Positions 52,977 through 60,723 of a DNA stretch of 64,000 nt are shown in pieces. The stretch comes from JAUIAI01 sp050633665. Lineage in GTDB: Bacteria; Pseudomonadota; Gammaproteobacteria; Burkholderiales; Burkholderiaceae_E. A program made the translations under genes and the position numbers. The stretch's first letter is position 1; each line of letters opens with the position of its first letter. Location: contig JBOEGY010000006.1 of assembly GCA_050633665.1 (NCBI GenBank), positions 62,001-126,000 of the forward strand, written 5' to 3'. The notes beneath the pieces were generated by a model, which saw nothing but the letters and a program-made list of their open reading frames with translations, was not told the origin of the DNA and did no database searches.

Positions 52977-54980
52977 ATGACCCAAGCAGATAAGACCGAC
53001 AGTCCGGGCGTAAACGCGCCAGAGCCGATGAACGCTCGTTACCGCAAGCCCAGCGCCTGGTCTAACTCACTGATTACTTTTTCAGCACTAGGCTCTATCT
53101 TCGCCTCGGTCTACATTATTTTTGGGGTGGGTAACTGGTTTGATACCTATGTGCCACTGGAGACCGAGTACTTTTACTTCATGCTCGCGTTGTTGTTGCC
53201 GCTGGCCTACATCATCTATCCGCTGTTTAAATCGCAGGCAGATTACATCCCCTGGCATGATCAGTTGCTGGCGTTAGTGGCTTTTCTGGTTCCGGCGTAT
53301 TTTGCTTTTCGCGGCAACGACATTCTTGAGGTCGGTTGGGAGTACGACGCGCCTCAACACGCCAAGTATCTGGCGTTTGTTTTGTGGGCGATCGTCCTGG
53401 AGGCGACCCGCCGCGCCGGCGGCAATGCCATTTTTGCGATCTGTCTGGTTGTCTCGGTTTACCCGATGGTGTCCGAGTTCGCACCAGGCTTTCTGGCTGG
53501 CGACAACGTTGACCCGGAAGTAACCGCCGGCTTTCATATGTTTGGCACTGAGAGCACGCTCGGCATTCCCATGAATGCGTTCGCCAATCTGGTGGTGGGT
53601 TTCCTGGTGTTCGGAGTAGCACTGCAATACACCGGCGGTGGCGCTTTCTTCTTGAATCTGGCGTTTGCGCTGTTAGGTCGTCGCCGTGGCGGGCCGGCCA
53701 AGGTGGCGATTTTTGCGTCTGGCCTGATGGGCTCGATGAGCGGTAGCGTGATCACCAATGTGTTAACAACCGGGGTGATGTCCATACCGGCGATGAAAAA
53801 AGTCGGTTTCAGGCCGTCTTATGCGGCCGGTGTAGAGGCTTGCGCATCAACCGGCGGCGTGTTGATGCCACCGGTAATGGGCGCGACGGCTTTTGTGATG
53901 GCCACTTTTCTTGAGATTCCGTATGCGTCCATCATTATTGCTGCGGCGTTTCCGTCAATTCTTTATTACCTCGCCCTGTTCATGCAAATTGATGCGTATG
54001 CGGCGCGTGAAGGTCTGCGCGGCCTGACCGAAGATGAGCTGCCAAAGCTCGGTCAGGTCCTGCGGGATGGCTGGTATTTTGTTTTTGTCTTCATTTTGCT
54101 GATCGTCATGCTGCTCTACATGCAGCGGGAAGCACAAGCACCGTATTACGCTTCGGTGTTGTTGCTGGTGATCAATCAACTGGCGCCCAAGCATCGTTGG
54201 GACTTCAAGCGCCTGATGGAGTTTATTCGCGGGGTCGGCACCTTGTTTGCCGAACTGGCCGCCTTGCTTGCCGGTGTTGGCCTGATTATCGGTGCGCTGA
54301 CCCTGACCGGAAAAGTTGGCAGTCTGACTTATGAACTGGTCCGGGTTGCCGGAGACTCAACAATCCTGTTGTTGGTTATGGGTGCGATCACCAGTTTCGT
54401 GCTGGGTATTGGCATGACGGTGACGGCTGCTTATCTGTTCCTGGCGGTCACCATGGCACCTGCGCTGACAAACTCGGGTCTCGATCCGCTCGCCGTGCAT
54501 TTGTTCATGATGTATTGGGGCATGATTTCGTTCATTACACCGCCGGTTGCGATCGGTGCTTACGCGGCCGCGTCGGTTGCGCAGGCCGATCCTCTGAAAA
54601 CCGGCTTCGAGGCGATGCGTCTTGGGTCGATTATTTATTTCGTGCCGTTTTTCTTTGTCCTTAATCCGGCGCTGATTGGTAATGGCACGCTGGTTGAGGT
54701 CGTAACGGTCTTCAGCGCGGCTGTCGTGGGTATTGTCCTGATATCGGCCGGTCTGCAAGGTTATGTGTACCGGATAGGCGCAATCTCGGACAGCGTGTTG
54801 GGCTATGTAACCCGGTTTATCCTGGTTGCCGGCGGTGTTGTCATGGCGCTGCCGGGTAATTCACCCGCGGTCGGATATAGCCACCTGGAAATCAACTCGG
54901 CGGCGCTGGTCTTAAGCGCAGTCGGTCTGGTTCTGGCCTGGGTGGTCAGGCGTGAGCCGGCAGGAGCGGCGCACGCCTGA
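52977..54980 (+). CDS. TAXI-type TRAP transporter fused permease
   Basis: A 667-residue polytopic membrane protein (fused small and large TRAP permease subunits). Typical blocks are FASGLMGSMSGSVITNVLTTGVMS (about 246-269), ACASTGGVLMPPVMGATAFVMA, the extra hydrophilic loop near 340 and GIGMTVTAAYLFLA. The N-terminal cytoplasmic tail is about 30 residues. It pairs with the TAXI binding protein immediately upstream. A monooxygenase gene starts 65 bp downstream. Confidence 0.93.
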   Translation: MTQADKTDSPGVNAPEPMNARYRKPSAWSNSLITFSALGSIFASVYIIFGVGNWFDTYVPLETEYFYFMLALLLPLAYIIYPLFKSQADYIPWHDQLLALVAFLVPAYFAFRGNDILEVGWEYDAPQHAKYLAFVLWAIVLEATRRAGGNAIFAICLVVSVYPMVSEFAPGFLAGDNVDPEVTAGFHMFGTESTLGIPMNAFANLVVGFLVFGVALQYTGGGAFFLNLAFALLGRRRGGPAKVAIFASGLMGSMSGSVITNVLTTGVMSIPAMKKVGFRPSYAAGVEACASTGGVLMPPVMGATAFVMATFLEIPYASIIIAAAFPSILYYLALFMQIDAYAAREGLRGLTEDELPKLGQVLRDGWYFVFVFILLIVMLLYMQREAQAPYYASVLLLVINQLAPKHRWDFKRLMEFIRGVGTLFAELAALLAGVGLIIGALTLTGKVGSLTYELVRVAGDSTILLLVMGAITSFVLGIGMTVTAAYLFLAVTMAPALTNSGLDPLAVHLFMMYWGMISFITPPVAIGAYAAASVAQADPLKTGFEAMRLGSIIYFVPFFFVLNPALIGNGTLVEVVTVFSAAVVGIVLISAGLQGYVYRIGAISDSVLGYVTRFILVAGGVVMALPGNSPAVGYSHLEINSAALVLSAVGLVLAWVVRREPAGAAHA

Positions 54981-55045
54981 CAATGCCTGCGGCATGTCTG
55001 TCGGTATGATCGTGATAACTCACTGACAGACAAGGCCAGGCAGTT

Positions 55046-56668
55046 ATGACAAGCGCAGACAAAGCCACCCGGCAGGCATGTGCCGATGTTCTCGTTGTGG
55101 GTGCCGGAGTTGCCGGCCTATACGCTATTTACAAGTTGCGCCAACTCGGGTTCTCAGTGCAGGTTGTGGAAGCCGGTAGCGGCGTTGGTGGCACCTGGTA
55201 CTGGAACCGTTATCCGGGGTGTCGGTGCGACGTCGAGAGTCTGGAGTATTCCTATTCTTTCTCTGAAGCGCTGCAACAGGAGTGGCACTGGTCCGAGCGC
55301 TACGGTACGCAGACGCAGATTCTGGAGTATCTCAATCATGTCGCCGACCGGTTCGAACTGCGCGAGCACATTATGTTCAACACCCGGGTGCTTGCGGCCC
55401 ACTATGATGCCAAGGCCAGCCACTGGTCACTGACGACTGCGGATGGCCAGACGCTGATCGCGCCGTACTGCATGATGGCCGTCGGTAATCTGTCGACGCC
55501 GCGAACGCCGGATTTCGCCGGACTCGAGACCTTCCGGGGAGACTGGTATCACACCGGAACCTGGCCCCATGACGGGGTTGATTTTAGCGGCAAGCGGGTG
55601 GCCGTCATTGGCACGGGCTCTTCCGGCGTGCAGTCAATCCCACACATCGCTGAGCAAGCCAGCCACCTGACCGTGTTTCAACGGACGGCAAATTTCATCT
55701 TGCCGGCTCGTAACGGCCCAGTGCCCCAGGAAAAAGAGCAGGCTCATAAAGCCTCTTATGCGGAGCGCCGTCGCGCTGCCTATCAGACGCCGTTTGGCAT
55801 ATCAGGCTATCCGCCGCCGGCTCATAAGGCATTGGATGTCTCGCCAGAACAGCGCGAGGCGGACTATGAATTCAAGTGGAGCAATGGTGGCCAGATCAGC
55901 TTCCTGTACGCCTATCAGGACTTGCTGGTTAACCCGCAGGCGAATGAAACTGCGGCTGAGTTCGTGCGCAACAAGATCAGGGCGTTGGTGAATGACCCCA
56001 AGGTAGCTGACTTATTGTGTCCTGACGATCATCCGATTGGCTCAAAGCGGTTAATACTCGACAGCGGTTATTTCGAAACCTTTAATCGGGACAATGTGAC
56101 ATTGGTTGATGTGCGCTCGGCGCCGATCGAGTCATTCACGCCTGAAGGCCTGGCGACTTCGACGGCTGAATATGAATTCGATGCGGTGGTGTTTGCAACC
56201 GGCTTTGATGCGATGACCGGTGCTTTGCGGGAAATTGACATCACCACCTCTGATGGCATGGAATTGCGTCAGAAATGGCAGGATGGACCGAGAACTTATC
56301 TCGGTCTGATGGCCGCGGGTCTGCCTAACCTGTTTCTGGTGACAGGCCCGCAAAGTCCGGGCGTCAAGAGCAACATGATGTTGTCGATTGAACATCATGT
56401 GAACTTCATTGCCCAGGCCTTGGCTCACATGCGCGATAAGGGTTTACGTCAGATGTCGGCGAGTCAGCAGGCCGAGGACAACTGGGTCACGCATAACAAC
56501 GAGGTCGCCAATATGACGTTGTATCCGAAAGCCAACTCCTGGTACATGGGCGCCAACATTCCGGGTAAGCCGAGGATCTTCATGCCTTACGTCGGTGGCG
56601 TTCAAAACTACACCGAGAAAGTCGCGAGTCTGGTCGCGAATGACTATGAAGGCTTCGATCTGAACTGA
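55046..56668 (+). CDS. Baeyer-Villiger-type flavin monooxygenase
   Basis: A 540-residue class B flavoprotein monooxygenase. The N-terminal FAD motif is VVGAGVAGLYAIYKLR (about 16-31), followed by GGTWYWNRYPGCRCDVES; the Baeyer-Villiger fingerprint FRGDWYHTGTWPHD is at about 160-173, and the NADPH motif VIGTGSSGVQS at about 188-198. The family inserts an oxygen atom beside a ketone carbonyl (cyclohexanone- and steroid-type monooxygenases) or oxidises heteroatoms. Its position after a TAXI TRAP transporter suggests that a ketone, or acid bearing a ketone, is the imported substrate. Substrate not predictable. Confidence 0.9.
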   Translation: MTSADKATRQACADVLVVGAGVAGLYAIYKLRQLGFSVQVVEAGSGVGGTWYWNRYPGCRCDVESLEYSYSFSEALQQEWHWSERYGTQTQILEYLNHVADRFELREHIMFNTRVLAAHYDAKASHWSLTTADGQTLIAPYCMMAVGNLSTPRTPDFAGLETFRGDWYHTGTWPHDGVDFSGKRVAVIGTGSSGVQSIPHIAEQASHLTVFQRTANFILPARNGPVPQEKEQAHKASYAERRRAAYQTPFGISGYPPPAHKALDVSPEQREADYEFKWSNGGQISFLYAYQDLLVNPQANETAAEFVRNKIRALVNDPKVADLLCPDDHPIGSKRLILDSGYFETFNRDNVTLVDVRSAPIESFTPEGLATSTAEYEFDAVVFATGFDAMTGALREIDITTSDGMELRQKWQDGPRTYLGLMAAGLPNLFLVTGPQSPGVKSNMMLSIEHHVNFIAQALAHMRDKGLRQMSASQQAEDNWVTHNNEVANMTLYPKANSWYMGANIPGKPRIFMPYVGGVQNYTEKVASLVANDYEGFDLN

Positions 56669-56754
56669 GCCCTCTGACCGGGTTATTCAGTCTGGCAGAA
56701 ATCGAGGGGTTATTGTCCTTTCCGTCTTTCGCGCTCACCGCTAAAGTCTGAAAC

Positions 56755-57798
56755 ATGGACAAGACAGACAAAGCGGCAACCCCGCAAACCCGGCTCCGGC
56801 GATCCAGTATTGTGATGGTCGGCTTCCCGGACGCCCATGTGCTCGATATCGTCGGCCCGCTCGAAATATTCAGCGGCGCCAAACTTTTTTCCGCTGACGG
56901 TCTTTCTCCGTATGACCTTCGGATTGTTGCCCATAAGGAGGGCCCGCTTCGGACCAGCAGCGGCCTGACGGTGCAAGCCGACCAGTCGTTTGCCATGGCG
57001 CGTCGCAGCAAACGCCCCATCGATACGCTGATTATCGGCGGCGGGCACGGCGTTCTTAAGGCTCGTGACGATACAACACTGCTGGATTTCGTCCGCTGGG
57101 CTGCCGCCCGGGCGCGGCGGGTGGTTTCGATTTGCACCGGCGCGATGATCCTCGGCGAACTGGGACTACTGAATGGGAAGCGGGCAACGACTCACTGGTG
57201 GTGGTGTCCGATCCTCGCCCGCGAGTACCCACAGGTGACGGTTGATCCGGACGCGATTTATGTGCGCGACGGACGCGTGTGGACATCGGCGGGTGTCACA
57301 ACCGGAATGGATATGGCGCTTGCTCTGGTTGAGGAAGATCTGGGCCATGATGTGGCCCTGCAGATTGCCCAGTACAACGTGATGTATATGATGCGCCCCG
57401 GCGGGCAGGCGCAGTTCAGCACGCAACTGATCGCACAGAAAGCCGATAATCCAGCGATCGGGGCAGCGCTGACGCATATCCTGGAACACCTGACAGATGA
57501 CTTGACCGTGACACAACTGGCTGCCAGTGCGTGCATGTCCGAGCGCTCGTTCGCACGCAAGTTCAAGGACGAGACGGGGATGACTCCGGCTCAGTATGTC
57601 GAGGCGGCGCGAATCCAGGCCGCCAGAGTCGCCCTGGAGCAGAGCGATGTTGCCATCGAGCAAATCGCTATCCGCAGTGGCTTTGATCAGGCCGAGCGAA
57701 TGCGGCGCGCGTTTCAACGCCATCTCGGGATATCAGCGAGCGAGTATCGCGAACGCTTCCGACCCGGCCGAACCACCATACCTGCCGAACCAGAGTGA
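56755..57798 (+). CDS. GlxA-family transcriptional regulator (DJ-1/PfpI + AraC)
   Basis: A 347-residue regulator. The N-terminal two thirds form a DJ-1/PfpI amidotransferase-like domain (VMVGFPDAHVLDIVGPLEIF at about 21-40; nucleophile-elbow segment VVSICTGAMILGELGLLNG near 122-140). The C-terminal part is an AraC helix-turn-helix pair (about 238-335; TVTQLAASACMSERSFARKF and IEQIAIRSGFDQAERMRRAF). It is 86 bp downstream of the monooxygenase on the same strand and may regulate the transporter-monooxygenase group. Effector unknown. Confidence 0.92.
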   Translation: MDKTDKAATPQTRLRRSSIVMVGFPDAHVLDIVGPLEIFSGAKLFSADGLSPYDLRIVAHKEGPLRTSSGLTVQADQSFAMARRSKRPIDTLIIGGGHGVLKARDDTTLLDFVRWAAARARRVVSICTGAMILGELGLLNGKRATTHWWWCPILAREYPQVTVDPDAIYVRDGRVWTSAGVTTGMDMALALVEEDLGHDVALQIAQYNVMYMMRPGGQAQFSTQLIAQKADNPAIGAALTHILEHLTDDLTVTQLAASACMSERSFARKFKDETGMTPAQYVEAARIQAARVALEQSDVAIEQIAIRSGFDQAERMRRAFQRHLGISASEYRERFRPGRTTIPAEPE

Positions 57799-57932
57799 TC
57801 GGGCCGGCTGTGGCCTGATTCATAACTCCAGCACAACCCAGATTCTGTAACCCCTGTTGAGCGACTTTGAGCGCTCAAGGGACTCCTGTTGCCATCGATT
57901 TGGCATTTCACTTCACTCTTTTGGAAAACACG

Positions 57933-58520
57933 ATGAAATCCTTGTTTGTCTCTCTTCTTGGCGCCGGCGCGTTGTTGGCTCTTTCCTCTACCGCTCAGGC
58001 CGGATCCGAGCTACCGACTGGCTTGTTCGTCAGCGCCTCAGTCGGCGGCGCCGGAATTGAAACCCAGTCGATCGGGTTGGTCGAAACCGGTGATACCGAG
58101 CACGGCAACGGCGCCGGCAAAGTGAGCGTGGGTTATTGGTTCTCGCAGCACTGGGGCGTTGCGGCATCTTATGCAGAACTGGGCAAGTTCACCCAGACCT
58201 ACACCACCGGTAGTTTTCGGGGCCGGGTTCGTTCAGCCGGCGTCAGTCTGCTGGGACGGCTGCCGGTCAATGAGCGCTGGAGTCTGATCGGTAAGCTCGC
58301 AATTAACTACAACAAGACAACCCAGGTTTCAGTGACCGGCGATGCGGCTCAGTTTGCAAAACTCCAGGGCCATCCGACCCGATTGGTTTTCCCCGGCTTT
58401 GAGGTCAATTACCGACTGAGCCCGGCTGCCTCGCTGTTTTTCGAGATGGAGTCACGAGGCAAAGCCGCTGAGAGCCTGAAGACGGGTTACGCCGGCTTCG
58501 GCTTGCGCTGGCAGTTCTAA
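57933..58520 (+). CDS. Outer-membrane beta-barrel protein
   Basis: A 195-residue secreted protein with a signal peptide (about 1-22, ending STAQAGS) followed by alternating hydrophobic beta-strand patterns and a C-terminal Phe (GFGLRWQF), the mark of small OmpA-like eight-stranded barrels. Sequence blocks such as GKVSVGYWFSQHWGVAASYAEL fit adjacent strands. I choose the ATG at 57933, directly before the signal peptide. It is followed by two small membrane proteins in the same direction. Function unknown; structural or sensing. Confidence 0.82.
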   Translation: MKSLFVSLLGAGALLALSSTAQAGSELPTGLFVSASVGGAGIETQSIGLVETGDTEHGNGAGKVSVGYWFSQHWGVAASYAELGKFTQTYTTGSFRGRVRSAGVSLLGRLPVNERWSLIGKLAINYNKTTQVSVTGDAAQFAKLQGHPTRLVFPGFEVNYRLSPAASLFFEMESRGKAAESLKTGYAGFGLRWQF

Positions 58521-58531
58521 GGAGTGCCGTC

Positions 58532-59095
58532 ATGAGAATCAGCCATCGCTATTCCGTCACCATGCTTCTCGGCGTATCGGCGCTACTACTCGCCTCACTG
58601 ATTCCAGGTGGGCCGGTTGAAAACCGGGACTTCTCTCATCTGCAACCGCTGGTGTTGGGCAGCTTCAATCTGTTTCTGACCGGACTGAACTTCGGTTCAA
58701 TCGTTTTAATGTTGTTTACCCTGCAGGGCAGGGCCTGGGCGTTTCGCTGGGCTGCCGTGGCGGCGGTTCTGTATTTCGCAGTCTATGCGATTGACCTGGC
58801 CCGGTTGTTTCCCCAGTCGCCTACGCCAATGCCGGCTCTGTTAGGGTTGATAGAAGTGGCGGGCATGGTGTCTGCAGTGCCGTTGTTGGTCTATTCATGC
58901 TCGTTTTCGCCGGAGAACGACGGTGTCCGGGCAGCCATGGCCGTTAGCGTGCCACGGCGGTGGGTTGCGATCAGTCTGCTGGTCGTCGGCAGTATGGTGG
59001 TCTGGTTTGCCACGGATGCTGCAATGCACTCCGGTGACGGACTGGCCAATAGCACGGCTTCTGTCAGTGATGTCCAGCGGGGTCGGGGCTCATGA
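58532..59095 (+). CDS. Integral membrane protein of unknown function
   Basis: A 187-residue protein with about five TM helices (roughly 10-26, 45-66, 70-90, 102-122, 145-163). AAGGAG lies before the ATG, 11 bp after the beta-barrel gene stop. The stop overlaps the next gene by 4 bp (ATGA), showing translational coupling. No family was recognised with confidence. Confidence 0.75.
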   Translation: MRISHRYSVTMLLGVSALLLASLIPGGPVENRDFSHLQPLVLGSFNLFLTGLNFGSIVLMLFTLQGRAWAFRWAAVAAVLYFAVYAIDLARLFPQSPTPMPALLGLIEVAGMVSAVPLLVYSCSFSPENDGVRAAMAVSVPRRWVAISLLVVGSMVVWFATDAAMHSGDGLANSTASVSDVQRGRGS

Positions 59096-59820
59096 GTGCC
59101 GAAGCACAATCGACTGCTGCGGCGGTTGCCGATCTGTCCAGAGCCGGGTCGGTCTGCGCCATTGCCACGGCGGCAATTTACCTGATCGGGTTCATCATCC
59201 TGATCGGGTGGCTGGCACCGGCAGGATATGCCGACGGCAATGCCAATTTGCAGGAGCAGGTACAACTGATTGTGGACAACCGCATTGGCCTGTCGCTCTG
59301 GTATCTGCTTGTTTATTGTTTGAACGGCGTCTTGTTGATCGTGTTGGCAACAGCTCTTTACTATCGCTTCCGGCCGCTTGCCCCCGGGCTGGCTCTGTTG
59401 TCGTTGATATTCGGAGTGGTCTGGGCCGGCCTGCTGTTGGCGGCGGGTCTGGTTGCCAGTGTTGGCGTTACCACCGTGGCCGATTTCTGTCGCAGCAGTT
59501 CCGCTGGCTGCGGTGAAGCGTGGCAGGCGATTCAGATTGTTGTTAACGGCCTGGGAGGCGGGAACGAAATTACTGGCGCGATCTGGCTGCTGCTTGTGGC
59601 GGCTGCCGGTTTGCGAGACGCCAGTCTGCCGCCCAGTCTGATTGGCTTGAGCGGGTTGCTCGGCCTGACCGGAGCGGTCAGTGCCTGGCCGGGGCTTGGC
59701 GAAATCTGTGGCGTTATCTTTGGCCTTGGTTGTATTGCCTGGTTTGTCTGGATTGGCTTGCTGTTAGCCAGAGCACTCAGAACGCGGCTGCCGTCTGTCC
59801 CGATTCCGGGCAGATCATGA
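59092..59820 (+). CDS. Polytopic membrane protein (DUF4386-like)
   Basis: A 242-residue protein with six or so TM helices (about 18-43, 69-90, 95-123, 148-170, 175-200 and 205-230) and a luminal-type loop with two cysteines (FCRSSSAGCGE). The pattern resembles DUF4386-type proteins of unknown role. It starts within the stop codon of the preceding membrane protein and its own stop overlaps by 6 bp the end of the convergent LuxR gene. Probably acts with the 58532 protein. Confidence 0.72.
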   Translation: MSAEAQSTAAAVADLSRAGSVCAIATAAIYLIGFIILIGWLAPAGYADGNANLQEQVQLIVDNRIGLSLWYLLVYCLNGVLLIVLATALYYRFRPLAPGLALLSLIFGVVWAGLLLAAGLVASVGVTTVADFCRSSSAGCGEAWQAIQIVVNGLGGGNEITGAIWLLLVAAAGLRDASLPPSLIGLSGLLGLTGAVSAWPGLGEICGVIFGLGCIAWFVWIGLLLARALRTRLPSVPIPGRS

Positions 59821-60513
59821 TAAATCCAGCGGGAGCTTCGCGGTTTCCAGCAACAGATTGCTAATGCTGTTGCAGCCGAATTTGGCCAGAATTGCTTTTA
59901 TCTGGGCGCGAACGGTTGACTCTGATACCTGCCGTTCTTCGGCGATTTTCAGCGGCGGGATGCCGGCAGTCAGTCTGAGCAGAATCTTGCACTCGGACGG
60001 GGTGAGTCCCAGTTTGGTTGCCACAAGTTTCAGGGTATGGTTATTGCAGCTTCTGCTTTTACTTAAAGCAATCAGGTATTGCCGCTGACTCATGAGGCCC
60101 GTCTTGTTCGGTGTCAGTTCGCTGATCACTGCTGCGCTGCGGCCGATTACCAGCGCTGCTCGTTCCTGATCGTCAAGCTCTCTGAAGACGCGTTGCCATT
60201 GAGACTGTGTGACGCCGGCGGCGCACAGATTGCCGTTACTGCTAATTTCAAGATCCGGGTTTCGGCCAATGACCTGGCGTGCGGCGCGGTTGGTCCAGAT
60301 GAGCCGGATATCTTCATCGATGATCAGGTAGGGATAGTCGATGTTGTCAAAAACTCTGACGGCAACTTCCCAGTCAGGGGATGCGGGTTTCAGGTTTTCG
60401 CACGACGGTGCGAATCCGTTTGTCCCGGTGTTATTCGATTGCTCCTCCGAATGTCCGGGATAGGAATAACTGCGGATGTTATTGGTTTGCTCTGTATCGA
60501 GATTCGAATCCAT
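59815..60513 (-). CDS. PAS-LuxR family transcriptional regulator
   Basis: A 232-residue cytoplasmic regulator. A PAS-like segment (about 50-125) contains NIDYPYLIIDEDIRLIWTNRAARQVIG, and a C-terminal LuxR helix-turn-helix (about 163-225) has LTPSECKILLRLTAGIPPLKIAEERQVSESTVRAQIKAIL. I choose the ATG at 60513, with AAGGG 8 bp upstream, over the GTG two codons earlier. It is divergent from the SARP-like gene, and three 11-bp spaced repeats lie between them, so it may control or be controlled by the neighbour. The bound ligand, if any, is unknown. Confidence 0.85.
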   Translation of the reverse strand: MDSNLDTEQTNNIRSYSYPGHSEEQSNNTGTNGFAPSCENLKPASPDWEVAVRVFDNIDYPYLIIDEDIRLIWTNRAARQVIGRNPDLEISSNGNLCAAGVTQSQWQRVFRELDDQERAALVIGRSAAVISELTPNKTGLMSQRQYLIALSKSRSCNNHTLKLVATKLGLTPSECKILLRLTAGIPPLKIAEERQVSESTVRAQIKAILAKFGCNSISNLLLETAKLPLDLS

Positions 60514-60557
60514 TACCACGCCCTTGTTTTGTCTTTTTTTGCAGCCTACTTTGCGAG

Positions 60558-60586
60558 CGTCAATTCATCGTCAATTGAGCGTCATC
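60558..60586. promoter_or_regulatory. Three direct heptamer repeats with 11-bp period (SARP-box-like)
   Basis: CGTCAAT at 60558-60564, CGTCAAT at 60569-60575 and CGTCATC at 60580-60586 are tandem direct repeats at exactly 11-bp spacing, in the divergent region between the PAS-LuxR and SARP-like genes. SARP regulators are known to bind direct heptamer repeats spaced by about one helical turn. The match of spacing with the adjacent SARP-like gene supports an autoregulatory site. Confidence 0.6.
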
Positions 60587-60671
60587 TGTGCGGGGAAATC
60601 GGTTGCGCCGGTCTTATCGTTGCTCTAGAGTCAATTACTCTTTAGTAAGTGCTCACGGCAGGGGATCCGCA

Positions 60672-60718
60672 TTCCCCTTATTGAGCATAAAAACAAGGGT
60701 TTTACCCAATAAGGGGGA
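60672..60718 (+). promoter_or_regulatory. 5'-UTR hairpin covering the ribosome binding site of the SARP-like gene
   Basis: CCCCTTATTG (60674-60683) pairs perfectly with CAATAAGGGG (60707-60716), extended by two pairs at the base, around a 23-base loop that itself has GGGT-TTT-ACCC. The 3' arm contains the purine-rich Shine-Dalgarno (AAGGGGGAAGG, 60711-60721) just before the ATG at 60724. Folding would hide the ribosome binding site, so translation may be controlled by RNA structure. Confidence 0.6.
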
Positions 60719-60723
60719 AGGTA

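Noticed and set aside
57867..57878. Palindrome TTGAGCGCTCAA before the beta-barrel gene
   Set aside because: Could be an operator or part of a weak terminator after the GlxA-like gene, but there is no T-run and no regulator to link it to, so I do not list it as a feature.
60079..60645. 188-codon plus-strand open frame opposite the PAS-LuxR gene
   Set aside because: The minus-strand frame has clear PAS and LuxR features; the plus-strand frame is its shadow.
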